Source: Aphrophora alni (Eukaryota > Arthropoda > Insecta > Hemiptera > Aphrophoridae). From it: 64,000 bases of DNA. The notes below the pieces were generated by a model. The model made no database searches, was not told the DNA's origin, and worked only from the letters and a program-made list of their open reading frames with translations. Below are positions 12,101 to 25,100 of this stretch, piece after piece; the first letter of the stretch is position 1, and each line of letters begins with the position of its first letter. The translations under genes and the position numbers were made by a program. Location: positions 64,088,786-64,152,785 of the forward strand of contig OY740768.1 in NCBI GenBank assembly GCA_963513935.1, written 5' to 3'.

Positions 12101-15100
12101 AACGGACGAAAGCTGTTACCAACCGGGACAAGTCCAGTCCGAGCTTGACATTCAGAGAAAGAGCACACTCAGAAAATAAGTATGTTTGCTGAGAAAATGC
12201 GGAGACATCGAAAGAAAGTGTTTTTCTAAGGAATTAAAAGTTGTTTTAAAAGTACTATTATGTAATAAAATGAGTTAATTTCAATCGGTGAGAAATAAAT
12301 TTTTGAAAGTAAAAAGACGTGATTGTATAACATGATGCAATAGACAAAGTACTACGTAAGCAGATAGGAGTAAAGCTCACACAGTAAGTTAAAAACTCTC
12401 TTAACAATAAAAATTCAACCTTTGTACAGAATACAAGAAGGATAATAATAAAGAAGTTACAAACCCACAGATAATAGCCAAACATTTTAATAATCACTTT
12501 ACGTCAATAAACTCCATATCAAAGGAAAGGAAAAACAAAGACAGAAACCTCAAGAAAGAACCCAAAAATTACATTAAGAAAAAACTAAACTAGAGTTTTC
12601 TGAAGGAATTCATCATGGAAGAACTAAAATAAGCAATCAAAAACATTCCAGTTAAAAAGCAACCATGAACAGACAATATTTCCAAAATTCATTAAGATGC
12701 TTGGATTAGAAGCATTAACAATCCACTATAACAATCATAAAGTCAAAGCACCAGATACCTTGGCATCATCATGGACAACAATCTTATCTGGAAAAAAAAA
12801 TACCACACAAGTAAAGAAGAAAGTCAACAGCAAGATGAAGTTACTTAAACGGCTAGCCAGAGTCACTTGGGGATGCACTCAAGATATACTTAATACAACA
12901 TATAATTCATACATCAAACCAGCCATAATGTACTGAAGTAAAGTGTTAATTACTGGCAACAAAGCCAGTCTTGAACTAGAAAAATGTCAAAACTATGCTT
13001 TAAGTAAAACCCCAACAACCTCTGGTGCTTGAAGTATCAGTGGAGCAGTAAAAACCACACCAACGGGACACAACTTTACACACATAAGCTACCCATAGAA
13101 GAAGAAATAAAAATTCAAACAGCAAGCATAAACCTGAACCTACAAACTCAAATATTATGGAGAAAAAGTTCACACAAAACCAAATATATTAAAATTCCAA
13201 AAAGATCCCCTCTCTCTAATATTCATAATACTTTAAACAAAACTAGATACCTTTCACAGTTTGTAATAGTTGAAAAATATATAACATTGAGGGAAAACTA
13301 TTTTAAACGTTAACAAGCCCCAAGTTGTGCGACAATTGTGATAATTGTTAAATTGAGCAAGAAAGGAAAACTACTTTATTCATTAAAAGAGTTGGGCGAT
13401 AATTGTAATAATATAAAAACTGATGGTTTTTATTAAAGTTATTTAAAGCATTTATGGGCGCCAGATGTATTAACATCAATTTAGAAAAGTTAACTATTTA
13501 ATTGAATTTATGAATTTAAATGAATTTAATCTCAGGGTGCAAGTCCTTTCTACGTGTACTTTCAGCGATTTCTGGTTAGAATGAGAAACACTTAAACTGA
13601 AATTTTAACATAAATTTATTAAGCATGAACATTTATACATTATCATTTATCACAAAAATTATATCATGAAAATCAACTATTGCTAACATCCTATCTGAAT
13701 TTTAATTGCCTTTGCAAAGGTCTAGCTTCTTTTAAAAATGTTAAATTTATCTTTAAATTGCAAAGTTTATTTATGAAATAAAAAAAATTAAAATCATTTG
13801 TTTCTTTATTTATCAAAAATGCATTATAGAAAACAATTAAATATGTCAGTAACCTTCTTGGTATTCTGACTTGAAAGTTTAACTATTTAAAAATTATTAA
13901 ATTTATAGCTAACACAACAAAGAACATAATAAATTTTATATAATATACAATTTTAGATATGGCGTGTTAAATAACATGTTTTACCAGTCTTTTAGAGAGT
14001 CATTGTCCACAATGTGATATAGGCGAGGTGTCCTGTCTCGTACGTGGTAGTATTGCCGTTGACATTACTTTAAACGCACTTCCGAATTCGTAAAAGTTTA
14101 TATTGCGATTTTTTTATCACCATTGTTCATCATTTTATTGTATTAAACACAACTCGCGTAGTTGTCTCTCTCGCATGTGAATACGATAGTCTATTGTCTT
14201 TATTTCACACCACGTGATTCTTACCGAAAACTCTAATTCTTTCCGCTATTTTAAACTAATACTGTTTTAATACGTGAAAATATTGTTCTTAGTACTTATT
14301 AAAAGTATCCGGCCACTATAACTCCTTCACAAAAACTGATTTTTATATACTTTACATTTTTAACAAAAACTTTGTTAGACACAGTTCAATAGGTCTCACC
14401 CTGTCAACTTCCATTCTAAGACTGAGGAAATCACATGTTACTACCTCAACTTCACAACTAAGACTTTTAAAACACAACCATACTCTACTAAGCTCTGATC
14501 TAGACTGCTATAAAACATTTTACATTTTTGTTAAAACACCACTTGTACAAATTATTATAGGTCTGACCTTGTCAGACTCCATTCTACGACTGAGAAAATC
14601 ACATGGTGGTTTTCTAATATCCGGTCTCAGGACATCTCCCAAATATCACTGCGTAAGCGATATCTTTCTCGTCCAGTTCCTAAAAGTCTTTATTCAACTA
14701 CCATGCAATTCATAAATTGTCCGAATCTTTCAATTTTACTACACACACAATTTATTAAATTTCTTATAACTAAATTACTTTAAAATCTTTACATCATTAT
14801 TTATTTGCGTTTGGAAATCTATTTTATTATGAATTTACTTTGTTTAACATTGAGAATCATTAGTCATGTTTTTGACTCATATTACACCCAATACGATTTC
14901 CCGCTATATTAAATATTTAATTAACCTTTTTTCGGTATTACAAGTTGAATTATGCTCATTACCAATTAATCCAACTCACTTACCACAAATTACCACAAAC
15001 CTTTCACTGCTAAAGAAGTAAACAAAAAAGACTTTAAAAGCCCTTAAAAAAGTTAACAATGAACACAATAAAGGAAAGATAACCTTTAGACTAGTAGCTG

Positions 15101-16520
15101 AGAATGTACACGGATAGATCGCAAAACAAAAAAGCAATACAAGAGCGAGGATACACACTCTTCTTGCTTCTCACACTACTTCCCAGTAGGATAAAACAGA
15201 ACAAACTTTAACGCCAACATTAAACCCATCTCTCACTCTCTCCAGATAGTATTAAACCAAACCTAAGATCATAAAAAAAATTAAAGTTTAACAGACTCAA
15301 AAGTACCAAATCCAAATTATTTCATCATACCTTGCAGCCATAAACAAAATTCTAAAAGACATACAACAGTCAATAAAACATTTTCTGAAAAAAGAAACTA
15401 AAAAAAGACATTACACTACAATGGATCTGTTCACATATTGGGATTTTGGGAAATGAAGCAACAGACGAACTAGCCAAAAAAGATACCAAACTCCATCAAG
15501 ATATAAATATATCAAATGTAATAACAGCAAAAAATATACACAAAAGAACAATGAGAAAACAGGGGAAACAACTAATTAAGAGGAATGCAGAAAACAAAGT
15601 TTGGAAAGCAATTGATACAGACTAGGAAAGAAACAGATACAGACTAGGAACCAACTAAGAAAACATGTAGTTGCATCGATTTATCTTAATATGGGACATG
15701 ACTGCCTTACTGCTCACCTAAAAAAAAAAAAACAATATTTATAAATGCTAAGAGTGTACTCTGAAACAATTCGAAAAATAAGGGTTTTGAATTTATATTT
15801 TGTAAAAAAAAAATTTTGTTCACTATCACAAGATTTTCGCTCTATATATAAAGAGAGGAAAAGTAAAATAAATTAATATTTTATCTACAAGAAAATTAAA
15901 TAGTGAATTACTTACAGGAGCTTCATTTTCAGTAATCCAACCAGCTAAAGTGGGACAGTAACTAACGATTAGAGAGCCAATTTCAGCTTTTTGTGAAGTT
16001 TCAAAAACAAAACAACGGTGGGTTCCATTGTCTCCATGGTGCCTCATCAGATTAATAGTAAGGAAACTATCACTAGGATCCAAAAATATTGATTCCACAT
16101 CATGATATCTAAACTCATAGAGAATGAATTTATCATCTGGTTTAATGAGCATCAATCCTTCATGGTTTACACCCAGTATCAAGCTATTTCCTGCACAATC
16201 AGAAATAAAAATTAGTTAAGTAACAGATGAACTGAGTTCATTAGAATAGTATTAAACAAAATCTGTATATGATAATGTTATTTTTATTTTAACTAAAAAC
16301 TTAACACTTTAAACAATTTCATAAGAAATATAAAATAATGTCTAATTCTTTTAAGACTGGCCTTTCAGACTATTTATTGTCAAAAAGATCACACTGTATT
16401 CTACCATTTTCTCCTATTTTAAAAAAAATATTATATCTTTTGTTTTATCCAACCTTTTTAATGATTTATATGATCAATTTAATTATACAATGTTTAATAC
16501 TATAAAATTTAACTAAACCA

Positions 16521-16570
<50 letters not shown>

Positions 16571-19151
16571 CATTGAGTATGTACTTAAATGCATGTAAAC
16601 ATTTTGTTTTTATTTTTGTTTACTGGTTATATATTTTTACCAAAAATGAATATGACAGTCTGAACCACCATAAAATGGTTCTACAGATAGTTTTCAATAA
16701 AGTTTTACATTAAACCTACTACACAGTAGTCACAGATAAGGTTTTACTTAACAATGTTGCTGTAGGTAATCAATGTTAATAATAAGTAGTAGTGTCATTA
16801 ATAAAGATCTTTATGAGCCTGTGTATTGTCATTAATAAATGTAAGCTTAGGTTTTATATCAAATTAAACAATATTTCAGTTTTATTTAAAATAAAACATA
16901 AAAAACTTCTTATAATCAAGAATAATGATTTTGGTAAAATATGAAGAATTACACCCAAATCCCAAATAACTTCAATCAAGTTAAATATGCGCTTCAGGTG
17001 AGTTTATGACATCAGGCAAGCAAATTAAGACGCTAATTAAATTTATAAATATTTTCAAAAATCCTCCAGCTAAAAGTAGCCTTTCCTGCCTTATACATAG
17101 AGCCTGACTAAATCACTTTTCTGCCCTAGGGCAAGAAGTATTCATAATAAAAGCAATGGTTTTACTTTTCAGTCTTAGAGCTGTTGTAATAATTTTAATT
17201 CAAAAAAGACTTAACAATTATACCTGAAGGGTTGAGTTTATTTGTTTGAAATTTTCAGGGAATAATTTATTTTAAATTGTCTTAGCTCTTAAAAGTAAAA
17301 AGTTCAATAGTTAAAAATATTTTTAAAAAACTCAATTTTACGCTCATACCGAGGCATAATCTTCACTGATTCTATTTTAAAATTCCAAGTTAAAAACTCT
17401 TTTCGGTACTGAATTTTACAATGGGCATCAATCGTAGCTCTGGAAGATCAAGCGATCAGCTTATGATGGAGTTCGAGCGTTCTTAAAAACAGAACTACTC
17501 TTCTTTGGAGACCCATTCGCTATTGATGCTAGTAGTCTATATTTTTTTGATATCTAGGATCATGCATCTCCCCACTACACACTTTCCTTCTATCTGTTTT
17601 CTGATTGGTTAACACCACACACACGGATTTCTGACACACTATTTCCAACCAATTATTTAAAAAAATATAATTTTTCTTAATTTCATTAGATATACCAAAA
17701 TTACTTAATTTGATTACAATTATGTAATTTTAAACTAAAATTTCTTGTACGTTTTCCAATTGTTTTAAAATCACACACATACATAATCCTGTAACTTCAA
17801 CAACTTTGAAATCTCATCTGTCTATCTACATTTAACTTATGAATTATAGTTTCTTGTCTTTGAACGTAAATAATCCATATAAAATACGTAATAATGGTAT
17901 AAAATCTTTTATAATTTTATTACATTTATTGATTAATCACGTTACCTGCAACTATTCCATTTTCCCAATCAAATATATCTTAATATAAAGATCTCAAAAT
18001 TGTGAACATTACACTGTTTGGGTTAAATCAAATGACGATGAGTAAAATTGGGTTGTTACGGTGATAAGAATCATTGTTTACTTTCTTAAAATGCAAACTT
18101 TAGTTAATTTTGTTGATGTCATACATAACTTAATTTCTTAATTAAATGCAACAGCTTATCTCAGAGCTGTGTAACTAAATTATTTTAGTTCGTCCAGATC
18201 AATCAATATTTCCTAAAAGTAAAAATGTTATGACAAAGATTTTATTATTTTATGCTGTGTAAGAGAAACAGTTGTAAATGTAAAATTCCCCCTCTTAAAC
18301 TTACCTGAGCTAATCTGAAAAAAATATAGTATAAATAGGGAGAGTAGTAACGAAAATTGGAGCTCAGACAACAAAGTTAATTACAATAACCCATTTTAAA
18401 CAATGAATATAGAATAAATGTATGCAGATTTCAGCTTAACTAACTTATTTATTAATATTCAGCATATGTAGGTTAAAAAACATATAACAAAGAAGACCAA
18501 CCATAGGACCAGTATCCTCTGTAAGTGACTTGGAACATTGTTGTGCCATAAAGTGGATACTGCATAACACAAGATAGGTAAAGAGCTTTGGCTGTTAAGT
18601 CCGTCTTACCACTTCCATACTGTCTGTGAGCTTGAGCAATTATTGGAACCTGCAAAATATGTTTAAACTTTTAACTCTTTTATAATTTTATTTCAAAAAA
18701 TAAACTTTTATTTTAAAATGTATTTATATATATTATTACTATAGCATTATATTTTTGTTATATGCCAATGATAACAAAAGGTCATGCTGCAAATATAAAC
18801 AACAAATTTAAGATATTTTGTGTTCTTCAGTGCAATTTACAAGAAATATTACTATTATATATTATAAAAGATTGCCAGATGGTATCATGTCTAAAACGTA
18901 ACTTGAAAAATAAGGTTAGTAATAATATATAAATACAACAAACCATTAATTTCTTCCACAAAGTTTTAATGCAATAATTGTCTAAATCGCATGAAGGAAG
19001 AGTCTAAAATTACATAATCTATTACTAAAAACAAAAATCTAAACAGTGAATATATAATTCATATATATATAATAAAATATGAATTATATATTCACTGTTT
19101 AGATTTTTGTTTTTAGTAATAGATTATGTAATTTTATTATATATATATATA

Positions 19152-19197
<46 letters not shown>

Positions 19198-22100
19198 TTA
19201 ACATTTGGTAAACTCAAATTAAATTTTATTCTAAATTTGGAGAAATACAAGGTCTAAGTTGAAAGATTTTACTCAAAGTAAGCCAGAGACTATGTTGATT
19301 CGAGAAAATCAAAATTCCATGAAAACTATGAGGGTTGTTTTAAAGAACTCTAGTTAATTTAGAAAAGATGGGTTATAAATGAAGTTCCATTGATGGTTTT
19401 ACTCATTAATAATGATTTATTCCTACTTATAAACAAATATTAAATTATACAAATATTACTCAAGAATTTACTAACCCTATTTAACAAGTAGTATTATTAG
19501 CTGAAGAAAAACAGCAAATTTAAAAACATAAATTAAACAGCTCTGAAAATTGTGCTACTCCCTAGTACACCAATTATTCTCATTAAACTACCTACAGTAC
19601 TATACATTATTTTTTGATCTAGAGAAACTAAACTTTTATTAATAAAAATATAATTAGATGACATTTATATTTATAGTGTAAATAATTTAACACAATATAT
19701 TATGAATAAAAATGAATAAACTTACCCATACGTCCTCTCCCCTACTGCGACTGACTCTATAGGGTAAATAACTATCAATGTCAGTATAATTTTCCAGAGA
19801 ATTATTGTCCTTAGCATCACCTAAAGCTATTTGAGCTTGCAGTCCTGCCAACTGTAGAGCAACTTTCTCACTCACAGGAAAGTCATCACACTGAAAAGTT
19901 AAGACAAAAATCAAAGAAGTAGAGAAAAACATTAAATTATACATGTGTCATAGCTATATTTTATAATGCATTCTATTATTGTAAAAAGTTATATTTTTGT
20001 TAAACATTACAATTATTAATTAGTTTAAAACAAAAAAAGAAGGTTTTGCAATTAAGTTACGACTGTTGCATGATTACACTTGCAACTTATATTTGTATAC
20101 TATAGAATTATTATTTTTTCAAAATTATATTGCAACTTATCTGTGGCTTAAGCTTAATATTCAAAACTATTTGTAAATGAAAGAGCAAAAAGACCAGCAA
20201 GCTTACTTTGTTTACACTCTGTTTCAAACATAATTTTACTTAACAAAATAGTCCCATGTCAAAAATAGGAGAATCAGTTATTTTGATGCCTAAAATATCA
20301 CCAAATTTCCAACTCTACATGAGCTTGTCACACACTATAGTAGAACTATATAAACAAAATGGTGTCCTAATGTTTTATTTTAATTTACTTTTTTAAACTA
20401 CACAGTCATTACAAACTATTGGAAAAAAATAAGAGTGGTCGGTTTTTATCAAACGCACACTACCTATTCAATGAAGTGCAAGTAGCATCAGGGTACAGAA
20501 AAATGCATTTTTACGACTTTCGTCTCGCCATAGTTGACAGTCTGCTGCCGGATATACCAACGCCATCCAGACCACTGAAGCGTAAGAGCGTCCCTCACAT
20601 ATCCTCCAGAATCACGGAAAAAGCAAAATGTGATAAAAGGGTAAAACACAAACGATGCCGACAATGCAGCAAGAACAACATAGTGAAAAAGGTTGTGTGG
20701 CATTGCACTGAATGTGATGAACAGCCGGGATTGTGTGTCCCAAATTGTTTTGACGAATGGCACAATTGAATGAAAAACATTTGGGTAGGCTGGTGGGTTG
20801 TATATAGTATAATTTTAAGTTCTTTTTAACATTTTAAAAATCATTTTATCATCTGTTTTTAAATATTTCAAATAAAATAATTACTGACTTTTTGTGTGAA
20901 ACTAGTAATATGACAGTGCATGGTCACGTGGAAGGACGTCTTCAGGTGCTCACGCAGACTAAAATGGCCAAATACATTTTTTTTTTGCCCAAATTGTCTT
21001 CCTACATGTTTTTCCATCATAACACATCTGATGGTAAGTAAAAATATTTTTTTTAATTTTTAGCATATGCCATCCAATATTGCATGAATTTTAGCAGTCA
21101 ATGTGTTAAATAGTTTTAAAAACAATACAAAGTAGACACAATGTATTTATCAAACTTATGTAAATGTTATTTTTATTCTGCTGATTACATAACACTGGTA
21201 ATTAAAAGAAAACTGGCCGGATATTATATTTCCTTTTGTAGCTTTGGTTTAAATTATTAGTTAAGATTACAATTTTTATTAAGTATGTTTCACTGTATCA
21301 CTGAGAAGTAGAATTTTAATTGTATAATCTATAAATTAATAATAAAATAAGCTTTATATCCACTAGGTATTAGTCATAACTATGATCAAATTTCATTTCA
21401 TATTGTCAAGAATACAATAGCTCATAACATGGCCATTGAATCAGGAAGCGCTATGGCCATTTCCTTAACATAGTTAAAAAATTACCTTAACAACATGATA
21501 AACCGCTTGAGCATATAACATATTAACTTCCACAGGATCCAATGATATTTCTCTTGAACTTTTAAATAGTCTTCTCTTAAAAATAAATCTGTTTTCACCA
21601 CTACCAAGGGTTGTACTGTTGCTTCTGCGTGTTAGAGTTGGGAATGTTGATGTGGAAGTCTCAATTTTATTTTGTTTGCTGAAAAATAAGATGAGATAAA
21701 CAATGATTATAAAAGGATATCTGTTTACATTTGTTAACACCTGTTAAACATGGTAATAATTCAGAAATATGTTTAATATATTTAATATTGAATATAATCA
21801 ATTATTGTAAATATTGAATAAAATGTTGTATATTTAATTCAAGTACAACCAATAATTTCATAAAATGACTAAATTATCACAGTTAGTTTTAGTTTCTACA
21901 AGTTTTTTAAAAAACTTGTGGTTATCATGATGAGTGGGGTTGGCTGTATGAGAGGCGCCCATAAAGGAAAAAGCTGTTATAGGTTATGTATTTTAGTCTA
22001 CAGCCTCTACTCTAATACAGATATCGTTTAGTGTTGTGTGTGATCTTAAATCTAATAATGGGTTTTAGGTTAATAATAGGTTTTATCATTTATAAATACA

Positions 22101-25100
22101 TTTAATTCTATTTATACTAGTTCATCATATTTGTTGTTTATTTTATGGTTTCATTTATTTTTGCACTATACACTAAAACCAAAATGTTCTTGAAATACTA
22201 AAAATATATAATATATTTATGTGAATGTCAAACGATGATCTAACTAGGATGAGGAACCATTATAATATCTTTTACTCATACACACAAATATATTCACAAC
22301 AATATACTAGAGATCTGTAGCATACATAATATGAGTGGAAAAATATGTCCTTCACTAAACTATTGGGCCGTGAGCCATCACTGACTAAAATATTTTTACT
22401 GAGGAATATAATATGTGAGTGAGTGAGTAAGTGTGTGTATATTTTGTGTAAGAGCAAGTATGCTTATTTTATTTGTATTTTATACAACTTGTAATAATTC
22501 AAAAATGAGATGAAGTTACTTTTAATTGTTATTAATTTGTTAATTTGCTCGACTATAGGGCGCCAGGTTTGCTTTAGCATACCAATTTAGAAAAAGAAAA
22601 GAAATGAATTTAAATATTTAAAAGAAAGAAAAAATCTCTTTGGGGTCGCAAGTTCTTTTTACAGTGTACTTACAGTGGATTTTGGTTATAAATGAGAACA
22701 CTTTAGCTGAAATGTTACAAAGAAAACATTTATTAAACATTCAAAGAAACATCCTACAAATTATTATTAACAACAAAAAAAATCATATTATAAATACTAG
22801 TTATCCTCTTTAGTTTCAATAACAAATTATGAATTTATATTTCCTTTATTTCTTTCTTTCAAATTAATTAATTTTATCTTTAAAAATGCTTTTACCAATA
22901 AAATTGTTGCAACAGGAATTTAATCTATGAAAGTTTTTTTAGTAACTTTGTAGCTCTAAAAGAAAAATGAAAAGATTCTATTTTCATTAATTAAAAGTTT
23001 CATTTTACTAGTATCTCTTCTAGTAATGATCTACTAAATTTTCTTTAAATAGATAAACATTTACAAAAAATTAATTTAAAACATAACACAGGTTATTAAT
23101 CAAACAAATAATATATAGCGTCTATACCACAACGCCGATTTAAATAAAAAACATTGTCTGAGTCCGAATGGAAAACTGATGTCCTACAAATTGAAGTTCT
23201 ACGGCTTGTAGAGGATTCTCCCTCGTTCAGAAGTTGTTTTCTCCAGTTGTTGAGAATATTCATAACTCGCGTACATAAATTATTGTCTTTTATGTTCCCA
23301 CGTTATTGTCATTGAAACACGCTCTTTATAGATTTTTTAAAACACTTTCGATCTCTATTTGAGACAAAAAATCAAATGTACATTGTTCTAATAGAACCTA
23401 GAAACTCTTTCTACGATCTTATCTCTCCAAACACTAGACTTCGACTTTGAAAAACACAACTTGTCCATTTTGAGCGGTTAACTCTAACTCCACAAAACAC
23501 ATCCAGTCCCTTCAAGCTCTGGACTTAGACTTTTTAGAACACAACCTGTCACTCCTAACGCTGGACTTAGACTGACTTTACCATGAGGCAAATTCCTACT
23601 TCCGAAAGCGTTCTTTCCGGTTACTGTTCCCACGTTTTACCGCACTGCCGTAAAAATACAAATAATTTACATTTTATAACAAACAAACTAAATTACATTA
23701 AAATTAAACATAATAATTCATACTGTTGTCTTGAAAATCCATTTTTCTTTTATTAATGACGTTACTAAATTTAAATTATTATTTGAATTTATTATCTCTT
23801 TGGCTTAACCGCGTCTTTTAAATGAGTCTATTTTAAAATCTGACTTTTCACATTGTCACAAAACCCCACAAGGTTTGTATTTCAATACAGGTATTGGAAT
23901 ACAAAGCTTTTATATATATATATTTCAAATCGAAAAAAAATATTAATGGATGTTCAAGACATTTCATTTCAGAAGCTAAGGACCTCATGAAAGAAAATAA
24001 GTATCCCTAGTATACTTAATTTAAGAAAGATTCTCTTTTTACATAAAAAAAATTAAAATCTATTTGCTAAAATCCCACTTCATTACTTCAATTTGTCAGC
24101 GCTACAATAACTCATTGTAAAAAAAAATAATACGAATCAATTAGTGCTAAGTCTTATCTCTATTTATACAATAAAACCCATCATCAGTTTCCTTTCCAAC
24201 CTTGTTGGCTGAAACTTTCCATCAACATTTTTTGTTGACAGGATCCCGTCACTCAAAGCTTATCTCCCAGACAGCCGTCTATATACTTTTTCTTGTCTCA
24301 TCCTCTTTGCCAAGACGACATTTCTACATCCTTTGAAAATCTACCTTTGACTCTAGATATTCATCTGAATCATTTTTTAATTAAACACAATTACAATTTA
24401 AAACCTCTCATTTTTTAATTAACATTTTTACGAAATTATTTACTTATTACTCAACATTACTTCAATTCACCTTAAACTTTTCAATTATCATCTTATATTA
24501 TTATTCATTTTAGTTTAAATCCAATAACTATTTATTCTTACTTAAAATCTCAATTCTCCTTTGTCTTGCTGGGATAACATGTTAACTACTGATTTTATAA
24601 TTACAAAAACTCTTTTCTTCAACTAAAATTCAAAAATATAACATCATTATCATCAAAAAAAAAAATATAATTACTTACAAAACTCATCTATTTATTTAAA
24701 AATTACCTCTTTACAATTGTATTGTCTCTCAGTATCCCATCTTAAAATTATTTCCATCTTATCTTTCATATTTTAATAATCAAAGTTGCATTAATCCCCA
24801 AACAAATTCTTCATAATAAAAAACTCCTTATTATTTACCTATATTCTTTCATAAATAATCTCCTTATTTCAACGTAGCTTCCTTTAAAAATCATAATAAT
24901 CGTCGTTTATCCGCAGAATTCCTTAAATCTCCCTTTATTTCATTAAAATCGTCGCATATTTCCTTTATTTCATTAAAATCGTCGTATATTTCCTTTATTT
25001 CATCGCAGTACTCAAAAAACCTCTTAAAAACTAAAAATTTACCATTAATGCAACCTAACTACCTTTTTTATAAAAGTTTCTTAACAGAACAACTTCATTT

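Noticed and set aside
18473..18501. Extension of the FERM frame to a stop (SSLLYVF)
   Set aside because: Reads through the donor at 18501; splicing to exon 18 gives the proper F3 lobe.
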